NCBI GenBank assembly: GCA_963801185.1
Contig: CAWDDW010000002.1
Coordinates: 248,001-312,000, forward strand
Reading direction: 5' to 3'
Source: Palsa-601 sp963801185
GTDB lineage: Bacteria; Actinomycetota; Acidimicrobiia; Acidimicrobiales; Bog-793
DNA length: 64,000 nt
Shown: piece by piece, positions 27,714 to 36,878 of the stretch
How the letters are laid out: each line of letters opens with the position of its first letter
Numbering within the stretch: the first letter of the stretch is position 1
Program-made: the position numbers and the translations under genes
Notes under the pieces: model-generated
Told to the model about the DNA's origin: nothing
The model's database searches: none
Seen by the model: only the letters and a program-made list of their open reading frames with translations

Positions 27714-30700
27714 ATGAACGTCCAGCGGGTCGTCTTCACAGCGCTGCCGCAAGGCATCGAGTCGACCGCTCACGGCAAGAAGCTGCGATTGCTCGCCCTC
27801 ATCAGCCCCCGGCTCTACACCGACGAAGGGCTCCCGGTCCCGCAGCTGAAGCAATTCCCGGACTTCGTCGACTGGCCGTCGCGACACATCTCCTGGAAGG
27901 TCATCCTCGGCAGCAACGAGGCGGTGACCGCCGCGGTGACGAGCCCGGCTCCCGACTCGGCAGCGTGGAAAGCCGTGTTCTCCAAGACGAGCTACGTGCA
28001 ACCGTACGAGTTCCAGTCGTTCTCGGGTCGCGTCACGCGCTCGTACCCCCACGCTGCGGCTCGCAAGTTCGTATTCGACCTGTACGGGAAGATCGCGTCC
28101 GCCTCCCCCGTCGCCTTCCCGGCTCGCAGTGCTCTCTTCGCGCCGCCGAGCGATCCGCCGACCGCGCTCAATCCAGTCGCGTTCGGCCGCACGGGGTCGG
28201 TGGCGGAGGGCAACCTCGGCTCTGACAGCGAGGTTGCGGCGATCGGTGCGCTCGAGGAGTTCCTGAACACGAACCTTGCTGCGCAAACGGCGGATCTCGT
28301 CGAGATAGCCAACGCTTCAGGGGTGACCGGCCCCGAGGGCATCGCGATGCTCCAGGTGAAGTCCTTCCTGCAAGCTCGTACGCCTGGCCCGGCGAGCGGC
28401 AAGTACTCCGACCTGAAGCCGGTGCCCCCGCCCGCGCCGCCAGGCACGGTCACGCCACCGGGAGAGCCGCAGCCCATCATCTTGGACTTCCATCAGGTGA
28501 TCGCCGGCATGGGCGACCACGCCGCCTTGCTCAGCGCCCTCGGGTTGGTCGTCGAGCTCACGGTGCCGGTGCCCACGGGTCCGCTTCCCTCCACCTTGCA
28601 GCTCGTCCCGAGCTGGAAGCCGCTACTCAGTTCGGCCGACACGTTCAACGTGACGCCGGTCACGATGCTCGAGCCGAGCGGCTGGCCGGCAGCGCGCTCA
28701 GCCAAGGCCCTGGTGAAGGAGGGCCAGGTGCGGCTCGATCTGAGCAGCGACTTCACGTTGGTCGAGCTCGACACCGAGGGTGCTTCCGTCAAGCTCCTCG
28801 ACCTGGCGAGGACGCTGTGGAGCCTCGAGATGAACGGGACTGCGACGCCCGCGACATCACCTGTCTCCTCGATCCCGTCACTGCGCCAGGGCGGCATCGC
28901 CGTGGCGCAGCTGGACCGTGCATGGTCGCTCGCGAACTCGGCGTCCGGACAGCTTTCCTACGCCGACTCGATGAACGCCGGTGCCGAGGCCACGCCGGTG
29001 GTGAACCCCGTCGTTGGTGTCGAGGACATCAGCAAGGGCGTGCGGGTCGACATCTACGACGAGACTCAGAAGCGCTGGTTCCCGCTGTGCGCCCGGAGTG
29101 CGCCCGACGCTTACGGCGCTCCGGGCGCCGCCGCCGGCTACGTGCTCGGCAAGGGGTCGAGCAAGGTCACGGTCCCGGTGCCGAGCGGGGACGAGGGCTA
29201 CGTGTCGACGGTCGTGACGGGCGACTCCACCCCGAACGGATCGACCGACATGTACCTGCAAGAGACGCTGTTCCGCTGGACCGGCTGGAGCCTCATCGGA
29301 TCACGACCCGGGAAGACGCTCGGCGAGTCGCCAGATCTGCCGGTCACCGACCAGCCGGGCAACCCGCCGGCGCCAAATTCCGACTTCCCCGTCCAGATCG
29401 ACTACGTGCCCACTCCCGGGACGTTGCCGCTCCTCCGGTTCGGGAGGACCTACCGGGCCCGGGCACGTGTGGCGGACATCGGAGGCGGCGGCGTCGGGTT
29501 CGACAAGACGGCTTCGTCCGAGTCGTTCGCGCACGCCACCGGCGACCTCACCTACGGTCGATTCGAGCCCGTACCGTCGCCGGTGTTGTTGATGCGCCAT
29601 CCGGTCAGCGAGGGCGAGAGGCTGGAGCGCCTAGTCATTCGCAGCAACTACGACATCCCCGACGACAAGCCGGGCGCCTCCCACCCGAGGATCACCCCGT
29701 GCGCCCGCCACGTTGTACCGCCCGCCATGGCGGAGCTGCTGGCAGAGCACCACGGCATGTTCGACCACGCCTCTGGCCTCGATGCAACGGCGTACGACTT
29801 GATCAAGGCACACGCCAACGCGGTGATCGGCGACGTCGCGGCGAACCGCCCGACGAGCGACCCCAACCTTCCGAGCCAGCAAGGAAAAGGCCAGACGAGT
29901 GGGCTGTACTACGACACCGACAACCTGTCCGTGCCTTACCTGCCGGACGTGCTCTCGAGGAGCGCTGCGCTCCAGGACCTGCCCGGGGCCAAGAAGGGTG
30001 CGACGACCCGGGTGCTGTTCTCGAGACGCGGACAGGCCTGGCCGGTTACCCAGCCGTTCCAACTTCGGATCGTCGGCGAGGGCTCGCGCCAGCCGGTGCT
30101 GCCCTCGACGGCAAACGGGAACACGCTGACGGTCTCGCTCCCGAAGGCGGCCGTTGTCGAGATCCAGTGCGCAAGCGCCATCGAGCGGGCCGACTTGGGA
30201 CTCCTCGGTTTGTGGGAGTGGTTCAAGCAGCAGAGCGTGGCCACCGCAGAGCTGGAGAGTGCTGCGCTCGACGGACGGGCCTGGATGCTGACACCACCGC
30301 GCACCGTCATCCTCGTGCACGCAGTTCGCCAGCCGCTCAAGGCGCCGGAGTTCAGTAGCTCGTTCGTGATCGAGCCGCGCAATGCCGCGGACACGACGGC
30401 CACGTTGAACGACCCGAGTCTGTCCGTCGACCGAGCGAGCTCGATCAAGATCGACATCGCGGCGCAGTGGGACGATTGGGTGGACAACGGGAAGAACCCC
30501 AACCCTGACAAGCCGGTCCCCGTCGCTGCCCCGGTTGGCGAGATCGCCCTCGGCACCGTAGGCGCGAACCACGCTGCCGTGACGCTAACCCAGCAGTTCA
30601 AAGACACGTTGGCTCGCGAGGTCTCATATTCGGTCACGGCAACGACCCGTTTTGCCGAGTACTTCACCGAGCGCACGTCGTTGCGGCTGGAGGACGCACC

Positions 30701-31868
30701 TATCACGATCTACGCCCACGGCATCATGCCGGGCTCGGCGGTGGTGACCGGGACCTACAAGCACAAGGCCTACACCTTCCTACTGCACGAGGACTACACG
30801 ACCGATGACGTTGCGGGCACGATCACGCGCCTGCGGGGCGGCAAGATTGGCAAGGGTGAGAGCGTGAACGTGGCGTTCGTCCCGCTCCCGGTCACACGCT
30901 CGAGCCTCGAGGGCCGCAAGAAAGGCGACCTCGGAGTGACCAAGTCCGTCCCGAGCACGGCGCGCCCGGCAGCACCTGACGTGCTCTACGCCGTGCCCGC
31001 CTGGTCCAACACCGGCCCGACCAAGCACGGCGACAAGGTCGAGAGCCAACGGCTCGGCGGCGCTCTTCGGGTATACCTGCGGCGGCCTTGGTGGTCATCG
31101 GGTGGCGGCGAGCAGCTCGGCGTGGTGCTTCTCGACCCAGGTGGCAGCTCGGTGCTGCCGTATTACACCCAGTGGGGGAGCGACCCCCTCTGGAAAGCGT
31201 CCTCGTTGACGACCACAGGAGTCCCGACGACCGCCAGCTTCCCGCTCGCGGTGACGAGGATAAATGGCGGCATCACGCTGAGCGAGGCGACCGGTACCTA
31301 CGGCATGGCGGGTCATCAGGTTCAGTTCGACCCAGACCGTGACCTGTGGTTCTGTGATATCCAGCTTGCGACCGACCGGGCGTACTTCCCGTTCGTCAGG
31401 TTGGCACTCGCCCGTTACCAACCCAACTCCATCACAGGCGCGCACACCTCCGGCGTGGTGATGGCCGACTGTTCCCAGACGTTGCCCAGCCGTTCCACGG
31501 TCGTCGATCTCTCGGCCAGCGATGTCGTGAGAGCCACGGTGACGGGGTACTGGTACAAGAAGCAGTCGGGCTCAGCTAACCCGGGCCCAGCGAGCGAGCC
31601 CGGGTTCATGTACGCGCAGATCGAGAGTCAGACCGCCGGGCTCACCGACGAGTTGTCCTGGCGAGCGATCAGTCCGAGCGACATGGTCGCGCTGGGCGCG
31701 ACGACCGATTCCAAGACCGGGCTCACGACCTGGGCGGGCGCACTCAAGCGTCCAAAGGCGGCAGGTACCTACCGACTCGCCATCTGGGAACAGCAGAGCT
31801 GGCCTTCGACGACTGCAGGCGCCAGCTCTGAGCCGCGTATCGTCTTTTTCGACGCCATCCCGATCTGA
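27714..31868 (+). CDS. Giant hypothetical protein, partner of the Tat-exported protein
   Basis: 1384 residues, ATG 10 bp after the previous stop with GGGGTCGCC between. No signal peptide and no membrane segment is visible, although its partner is exported; it might hitch-hike through Tat or stay in the cytoplasm. The start (LRLLALISPRLYTDE, then QFPDFVDWP) looks conserved rather than random. Several beta-sandwich-like regions follow, and the C-terminus contains SDELSWRAI-like surface turns. I recognise no catalytic motif. The size, pairing and lack of annotation make this couple one of the main unknowns here. Continuous without frameshift over 4.1 kb, so under selection. Confidence 0.72.
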   Translation: MNVQRVVFTALPQGIESTAHGKKLRLLALISPRLYTDEGLPVPQLKQFPDFVDWPSRHISWKVILGSNEAVTAAVTSPAPDSAAWKAVFSKTSYVQPYEFQSFSGRVTRSYPHAAARKFVFDLYGKIASASPVAFPARSALFAPPSDPPTALNPVAFGRTGSVAEGNLGSDSEVAAIGALEEFLNTNLAAQTADLVEIANASGVTGPEGIAMLQVKSFLQARTPGPASGKYSDLKPVPPPAPPGTVTPPGEPQPIILDFHQVIAGMGDHAALLSALGLVVELTVPVPTGPLPSTLQLVPSWKPLLSSADTFNVTPVTMLEPSGWPAARSAKALVKEGQVRLDLSSDFTLVELDTEGASVKLLDLARTLWSLEMNGTATPATSPVSSIPSLRQGGIAVAQLDRAWSLANSASGQLSYADSMNAGAEATPVVNPVVGVEDISKGVRVDIYDETQKRWFPLCARSAPDAYGAPGAAAGYVLGKGSSKVTVPVPSGDEGYVSTVVTGDSTPNGSTDMYLQETLFRWTGWSLIGSRPGKTLGESPDLPVTDQPGNPPAPNSDFPVQIDYVPTPGTLPLLRFGRTYRARARVADIGGGGVGFDKTASSESFAHATGDLTYGRFEPVPSPVLLMRHPVSEGERLERLVIRSNYDIPDDKPGASHPRITPCARHVVPPAMAELLAEHHGMFDHASGLDATAYDLIKAHANAVIGDVAANRPTSDPNLPSQQGKGQTSGLYYDTDNLSVPYLPDVLSRSAALQDLPGAKKGATTRVLFSRRGQAWPVTQPFQLRIVGEGSRQPVLPSTANGNTLTVSLPKAAVVEIQCASAIERADLGLLGLWEWFKQQSVATAELESAALDGRAWMLTPPRTVILVHAVRQPLKAPEFSSSFVIEPRNAADTTATLNDPSLSVDRASSIKIDIAAQWDDWVDNGKNPNPDKPVPVAAPVGEIALGTVGANHAAVTLTQQFKDTLAREVSYSVTATTRFAEYFTERTSLRLEDAPITIYAHGIMPGSAVVTGTYKHKAYTFLLHEDYTTDDVAGTITRLRGGKIGKGESVNVAFVPLPVTRSSLEGRKKGDLGVTKSVPSTARPAAPDVLYAVPAWSNTGPTKHGDKVESQRLGGALRVYLRRPWWSSGGGEQLGVVLLDPGGSSVLPYYTQWGSDPLWKASSLTTTGVPTTASFPLAVTRINGGITLSEATGTYGMAGHQVQFDPDRDLWFCDIQLATDRAYFPFVRLALARYQPNSITGAHTSGVVMADCSQTLPSRSTVVDLSASDVVRATVTGYWYKKQSGSANPGPASEPGFMYAQIESQTAGLTDELSWRAISPSDMVALGATTDSKTGLTTWAGALKRPKAAGTYRLAIWEQQSWPSTTAGASSEPRIVFFDAIPI

Positions 31869-31904
31869 CGACTGAGGGCCGAGTCGCTCGTACTTTCGGG
31901 TTGG

Positions 31905-32867
31905 TCAGGTCTTGGGCGTCACGAGCATCGTCTTGAAGCTGTCGTGCACAACGGGGCCGGGCACGACCTTTTGGCCGTGAGGCAGCGCCATCCACTGCGG
32001 CACGAGCTGAGCAGGTACAGGAGGGCCACCGTCGACTTCGAGCCGTGAGACGTTGGTCGGGGCGATGTCCGGATATGGGGATGGACCGCTCGGGAGCTTC
32101 GGGTCCTCCTGCAGCCACTCGGCTTGGCTGAGGGTTAGGAAGTCCGAGGGTGCGGTAGGCGCGCTCTCGGCAGCGCTCGTCGTCACGTCGGTGATCGATG
32201 CGGACCACGAACTCCGTGACTCGGAGATGATCGCATGGATCTCGTCGTTCGGCTCGACGAACATGAGGAACTGAGGATGAAAACCGCGCGCCGGGTCGGA
32301 CCAGAACGCCTCGTAGCTGGACTGACCGTCGAATGTCCCCTCTGTCGTGCCGATCTGGAAGAACTCCCTTTGCTGAGGCCCTTGAACGCCAATCCACGTC
32401 GAGGCGCCTGTAGTGCCTGCCTCCGCCTGCATCACTGGCACTGTCCAGCTGGCGCTCACCTGCGTGACCTGGCCGAACCAGGCGTACCCGGCGAATGATC
32501 CGAGTTGAGGTTGAGAAGCACCGCGTCCGAATGAGCTGATCCCCTGCAATATCAGACCGGTCACTGCGGCGACGGTTATCACGACCATCAGAATTCGCTG
32601 CGGGCGTCTTACGTTGCGTACCGGAGGCCAGCCGGGCGGAGGGGGGTAGTAGCGGTACCCGGATGGAGGGTAGCCCGACGGCGGGTAGCCAGGCGGCGGT
32701 GGATAGCCGGGCGGCGGTGGGTAGCCGGGAGGTTGATAGCCAGGCGGGGAGGCATAGCCCTGGGCCGGTGGATAGCTGGGACGTGGATAGCCCAGGGGTG
32801 GCGGCAGCGAGTTGTCGTCGCGCGACCTGTCGCTAGATCGTCCTTCATCGCCGGGATAATCGCTCAT
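31905..32867 (-). CDS. Membrane-anchored G1 (eqolisin)-type peptidase homologue
   Basis: 320 residues. Residues 20-80 are a cytoplasmic Pro/Tyr/Gly tract of PGYPP repeats; residues about 92-112 form one membrane helix. The rest is outside and matches the glutamic-peptidase fold. SASWTVP and STWIGVQG are followed by FQIGTTEG, where the Gln would be the catalytic Gln, and YEAFWSDPA, where the Glu would be the catalytic Glu. The PNDEIHAIIS strand then follows. Both catalytic residues of the eqolisin dyad therefore appear conserved. An acid-active, membrane-tethered protease is inferred. Pro-rich N-terminal tails of this type occur in actinobacterial membrane proteins. Confidence 0.75.
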   Translation of the reverse strand: MSDYPGDEGRSSDRSRDDNSLPPPLGYPRPSYPPAQGYASPPGYQPPGYPPPPGYPPPPGYPPSGYPPSGYRYYPPPPGWPPVRNVRRPQRILMVVITVAAVTGLILQGISSFGRGASQPQLGSFAGYAWFGQVTQVSASWTVPVMQAEAGTTGASTWIGVQGPQQREFFQIGTTEGTFDGQSSYEAFWSDPARGFHPQFLMFVEPNDEIHAIISESRSSWSASITDVTTSAAESAPTAPSDFLTLSQAEWLQEDPKLPSGPSPYPDIAPTNVSRLEVDGGPPVPAQLVPQWMALPHGQKVVPGPVVHDSFKTMLVTPKT

Positions 32868-33010
32868 CGCCACACTTGAATCACTCGTCGTCTCGGTCCG
32901 AAGCCTACGGGGCCCAACTGCATCGGGCGTGCACAGGCACGCTGAAAGCCGTCGCCGGTATGTGAGCGCGGTGCGGAGGAGATGAGCGGTTCTCAGGCCA
33001 CCCTATGCGG

Positions 33011-34336
33011 TTACCACTGTGGCCATCCTGACGGGAGACTCCCCGTCGGCGGGTCGTTCTGGAGGACGCCTCCCGGCGCCCCTACGGACTGTAGGAGCTG
33101 GGAGAAGTTGTACCCGAAGGCCGTCGAGTTCGATCCGTCGAACTGGCCGTACTCGGCGGCCATCGTCAAGCCCAGGGCTGAAGGATCGGCCCATCCGGTC
33201 TCGATGCCGGTTGGTCCTTCGTACACCTGTCCGAGCACTGTGCTCGGTGTCACGCTTTGACCGACCTGCACATTCGGTTCGATGTCCTCAGCGGCGTAGA
33301 CGACGAGGCCGTTCGCGGGCCCATCGGTGAGCCGGTAAGCGATGAAGGTGCCACCTGGCCAGCCGGAGTTCACGGTGGAGAGCACCACGCCGTCGCCGAC
33401 GGCATAGATCGGCCCAGAGCCGCTGTAGTCGACGCCTTGGTCGATCCGTTCGGGACTGAGGTCGCTGACGCCTCGGAGCGGGTCGGCGTAGCCGCCTGGT
33501 GCCGGCCGAGGAGGAGGTGGCTGAGAGGCCCGCTGGCGTGCCGCCGCGGCTGCGGCAGCCGCTGCAGCGGCTCGTGCGGCTGCTCTCTCTTCGGCAGCCT
33601 CGCGCTGCTCGTTGGCGGCGTTCACCAGGGCCACGAGGTTGCTGCTCACCTGGCTGAGTATCGCCTGGTCGCTCGCAATCGCTGCCTGGGCCACTTGGTG
33701 GGCCGACGCGAGCTGGCGGAGGGTCGCAGTGGTGCGATCTCGCTCCACACGAAGAGCGCTCTCGGCGGTCTCTGTACGGTGCTGGGCTACTTGCAAGGTG
33801 GCTACCGCGGCGTCCAAGCTCCCGCTGGCGACGCCTTGGTACACCTCTTGTTCAGGCAGTGTCGTGGCGTTGGCGGAGCTCAGGAGATCCGCGTAGGACC
33901 CTGACGCCTGGCTGACGTACGCGTCGATCGCCACCTGGCGCAGCCGGGTCGTTGCCTCTTCTTCGCCGCGGCGGTCGGCTAGAAGGTGTGCGTGGTCCTT
34001 GGCGATGTGGCTCTCGATGGTGGCCAGGCGACTCTCGACCTGGTCGTAGCGGACTACGAGGGACTCCACCCGTGATCCCTGGCTCTCGATGCGCTGCTCG
34101 AGCTCACTGACCTTCGTTCGGTCCGAGCCGATGCCCGCCGCTGCCGTGCCCGGTGACAGGGAAACAACCGCGAGGTTCGTTGCCAGGGCGGTCAAGACCG
34201 CAACGACGACGGCAGCCGACCGACGGGCCACTGGCAGGAGATGCCAAGTGCCGAAGCTGAGCCCGTGGCCGGTGAACCCACCTTTGCCGTCGGCCGAGCC
34301 CCTGTCCGCAGCCGATTTGCGGATCGGATCGAGCAC
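33011..34336 (-). CDS. Coiled-coil envelope protein with zinc-less M23-like domain
   Basis: 441 residues from GTG 34336, with one N-terminal membrane/signal segment (residues about 37-62). Residues 70-265 are a long coiled coil ending in an Ala tract, then a Pro linker. The last 160 residues resemble a LytM/M23 peptidase: RIDQGVDYSGSGPIYAVGDG corresponds to the HxGxDxxxxxGxPIyAxxdG segment and VLGQVYEG to the end of the fold. The zinc-binding His of the first motif is Gln, and the HxH motif is missing (GLVVYAAED instead). It is therefore probably a non-catalytic regulator of cell-wall hydrolases, as EnvC/FtsX-partner proteins are. Confidence 0.75.
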   Translation of the reverse strand: MLDPIRKSAADRGSADGKGGFTGHGLSFGTWHLLPVARRSAAVVVAVLTALATNLAVVSLSPGTAAAGIGSDRTKVSELEQRIESQGSRVESLVVRYDQVESRLATIESHIAKDHAHLLADRRGEEEATTRLRQVAIDAYVSQASGSYADLLSSANATTLPEQEVYQGVASGSLDAAVATLQVAQHRTETAESALRVERDRTTATLRQLASAHQVAQAAIASDQAILSQVSSNLVALVNAANEQREAAEERAAARAAAAAAAAAAARQRASQPPPPRPAPGGYADPLRGVSDLSPERIDQGVDYSGSGPIYAVGDGVVLSTVNSGWPGGTFIAYRLTDGPANGLVVYAAEDIEPNVQVGQSVTPSTVLGQVYEGPTGIETGWADPSALGLTMAAEYGQFDGSNSTAFGYNFSQLLQSVGAPGGVLQNDPPTGSLPSGWPQW

Positions 34337-34452
34337 GGTCCGTCAGACTAATCAAATTCTGGTCGGAAGCGCCAGGTTTAGTGGTGCTGCACCAGGTCCG
34401 GCACTTGCTGACGACGACCGCCGTCACCCCGCGAGCTTGTCCGCGCTTTATC

Positions 34453-36207
34453 TCAATGTCGCCAACCAGCGTGCACTTTGGCCGGGGGAAAGACCTCCTG
34501 GGCTGAGGTGCTCAGCCACGTTGGGCCTCCGGTGTACGCCTCCACCAGCCACCGGTCGCCATCCTGGGGGGCTCCGGTGGGTCCCGGCGGATAGAGGGTG
34601 ACCGTCTCCGTGGCGTGAGGGCCGAGCACCACCGGCCGGTGGGTCTCGGTCGTCCAGAACCCAGCGAGAGTGTTTCCCGTGTTGACCATGAAGTGGGGAG
34701 TGAGACGGTTGCCGGTTCGATTCTTCACGGTCACGGTGACGGAGTACAGCGAGCGTTCGAGTGGGGAGGTGGCGATGCTGCGGAGGGTCAGCTGCAGTGG
34801 CGGGCCGGCAAAAGCCAGCACGGACGTCAGCACCACGCCGATAGCCGGCACGATCACTGCGATCGAGGACCAACTCAGTAGCCGGCGTCGCGTGGTCTCC
34901 CCAGCCAGGTCCGGCTGCCGGGACGCGCTCCGCACGGAGAGAGCAGCGATTAGCGCTGCCGGGAAGAGGTCCATCAGGTAGCTCGCCAGGCTCCGTGGCG
35001 CGAAAAAGAGCGGGATAGGGACAAGCAGCAGCCAGACGCGCTTCAGGTACGGATACCAGCGCACGTAAGCCGCGATGGTCGCCAGCATGGCAACTCCACC
35101 GGCGAGGCTGAGCATCGGCAGCTCGACGCCGCCGGTCACTCCGTGAGTAGCGAGGGCGACCAGTCCTTGTCCGTTTGCCACGAGCCCACCCACCAGCGGG
35201 GTCAGCGTGCCCCGGACCCACGCCGTGGGTTGCCAGATGACGAACGGTAGGTTCACCAGGGCGAACACGGCAAAGACGATCGACAGATAGCGCAGAACGA
35301 TCGGGACCGCCGGTCGGCCGGCACGGCGCGCTTCGAGGAAGATCCCGACCGCCAGCAGCGGCACGCAGAACCATGGCGTCTGTTTGACGGTGCAAGCGAG
35401 CCCGAGCGCGACTGGTCCCAACCACCTCGCCAGTCCGGCACCGCGTCCCTGACCGAATCGGTCCCAGCGCCAGACCGCCAGGACCAGGAACGGGAGGAAG
35501 ACGGCATCCGTCCCGCCCGAGGAGAAGGTCCCCAAGTAGAACCCCGTGACCGCGAGCAATGCGGCCAACCACCGAAGCGATGTCGGGAGGAGCGCGAAGA
35601 CGAGGATGATGGTCGCCAGCCACGCGACGATGTCAACCCAGTCGATGACCATGTGGTGGAAGCCCAGCCCCATCGCGAGTGCGTCGATGATCGCCGAGCC
35701 CGCGGGATAGGAGAACTGGGACACATGTCCACCGGTGACGGTGTATGTCCAGAAGCTGGAGGGCACGCTCAGGAACTTCGCGGCGCCCGACATCGACATC
35801 ACGTAGGGATCCACGCCGTGAATCAGCGCGCGCGCTGCGATTTGCTGGAATGCGGCGGAGTCGGTGCTATAGAACGACCGCGTGTGGATCACGATGGTTT
35901 CGGGGAAGATCGTCGCGACCAGCGCCGACAGGAATCCCAGACGCTGGAAGAGTCGCGAGCGGGGACTCCTGGTGGTCCAACAGAATACGGTGCCCATCAA
36001 GCCGCCGACGATCATCGCCACCGACAAGACGACGGCGACCGGCGACCACCACCAGTAGCTGCTCACGTTGACCCCTGCGATGAGGACTGCCAACCACACC
36101 AGGCTCCATGCTGCTCGTTCCACCATGTACATGTCCCCGGTGTCGAGCCTGGAAGATCTTGTGCGGACGGCGTCAAGGTTCTCAGGGAGCTCCTTGACGT
36201 CGGTCAT
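34453..36207 (-). CDS. GT-C type polytopic membrane glycosyltransferase-like protein
   Basis: 584 residues from ATG 36207; a GTG at 36270 is possible but has no ribosome site. Residues about 30-490 carry 10-12 membrane helices. An early extracytoplasmic loop contains RSFYSTDSAAFQQ and HGVDPY, the type of Asp-containing loop found in GT87/mannosyltransferase (DUF2029-like) proteins. The final 100 residues are a soluble, Thr-rich beta domain (VTVTVKNRTGNRL onwards). Likely a polyprenyl-phosphate sugar transferase acting outside the membrane; donor and acceptor are unknown. Confidence 0.7.
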   Translation of the reverse strand: MTDVKELPENLDAVRTRSSRLDTGDMYMVERAAWSLVWLAVLIAGVNVSSYWWWSPVAVVLSVAMIVGGLMGTVFCWTTRSPRSRLFQRLGFLSALVATIFPETIVIHTRSFYSTDSAAFQQIAARALIHGVDPYVMSMSGAAKFLSVPSSFWTYTVTGGHVSQFSYPAGSAIIDALAMGLGFHHMVIDWVDIVAWLATIILVFALLPTSLRWLAALLAVTGFYLGTFSSGGTDAVFLPFLVLAVWRWDRFGQGRGAGLARWLGPVALGLACTVKQTPWFCVPLLAVGIFLEARRAGRPAVPIVLRYLSIVFAVFALVNLPFVIWQPTAWVRGTLTPLVGGLVANGQGLVALATHGVTGGVELPMLSLAGGVAMLATIAAYVRWYPYLKRVWLLLVPIPLFFAPRSLASYLMDLFPAALIAALSVRSASRQPDLAGETTRRRLLSWSSIAVIVPAIGVVLTSVLAFAGPPLQLTLRSIATSPLERSLYSVTVTVKNRTGNRLTPHFMVNTGNTLAGFWTTETHRPVVLGPHATETVTLYPPGPTGAPQDGDRWLVEAYTGGPTWLSTSAQEVFPPAKVHAGWRH

Positions 36208-36380
36208 TTCCGAGCTGAGCACTGGATTCAGTATGCCTCGCCCGAGGCGGAAGCAGATCGGCAGGACCACGGGAGTTCGCTGGGAGTTCGATTGAAGGAG
36301 CGGGCTCGCACGGGTTGCGCAGGTAGGTCGCCGCAGCTAAGGAAGGGGTCCGGGAACTCGTGACCGCCTGGTGCCGAGGT

Positions 36381-36536
36381 TCAGAACGAACGAACGGTTT
36401 GGTCTGCGTGAGGACGCCGGAAGACTTTGGCCAAGCCCAGGGCAACAAACACGACCAGTGCGCCCGGCAGCATCAGAGGTGCCAGCAGAATCACGCCAAG
36501 GAGGACCAGCACAAACAACATTATGAACAGGGCCAT
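36381..36536 (-). CDS. Small one-helix membrane protein
   Basis: 51 residues. ATG at 36536 has a strong GGAGGA ribosome site 7 nt upstream. Residues 2-36 are almost entirely hydrophobic (Leu/Val/Ile/Met) with a Pro-containing kink, and the tail is basic (VFRRPHADQ). This is long enough for one long or two short membrane helices. It sits between two larger genes and is too short to be found by size-filtered gene callers. Function unknown; small membrane proteins often tune neighbouring transporters or enzymes. Confidence 0.65.
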   Translation of the reverse strand: MALFIMLFVLVLLGVILLAPLMLPGALVVFVALGLAKVFRRPHADQTVRSF

Positions 36537-36878
36537 CAGTCTGTCCTCCAATCAGAATTGCTTCACCTCAAATCTTGGCTCTCCTTGTCGTTGCCCCGAT
36601 AGGGCCATACGACCTTTCCGAACGTGGGCGGGTCCTCAGCCGAGCGCAACAGGTGTCTCCGATGTCTCGCCGCATCACACCCCCTCGCCCGCCGCCGGCG
36701 GAGCCCGCCAGCCAGCGCGATTTCTCGTCAGATGCTGCGTTCCAGAGGCGTTTGTTTCCAACCGCCGCGCGTACGAGCATCTGTCGACCGATGCTGGCCC
36801 GGCGCCGTGCGGCCTCGCGTCGGAGATGTGCAACGCTTCGGATCGGCGTTGCGGCAATGAAGGATGAGAGGACGCAGC
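36537..36878. other. Intergenic stretch, nothing recognised
   Basis: 342 bp between the divergent small membrane protein and methyltransferase genes. It contains the expected divergent promoters and a GC-rich imperfect palindrome (CCCGCCGCCGGCGGAGCCCGC region near 36690), but no gene with good coding character. Confidence 0.5.

Noticed and set aside
25904..27757. 617-codon open frame antisense to the giant Tat gene
   Set aside because: Rich in Arg, Glu, Asp and Gly with no motif or ribosome site; it is the usual reverse-strand shadow in high-GC coding DNA.
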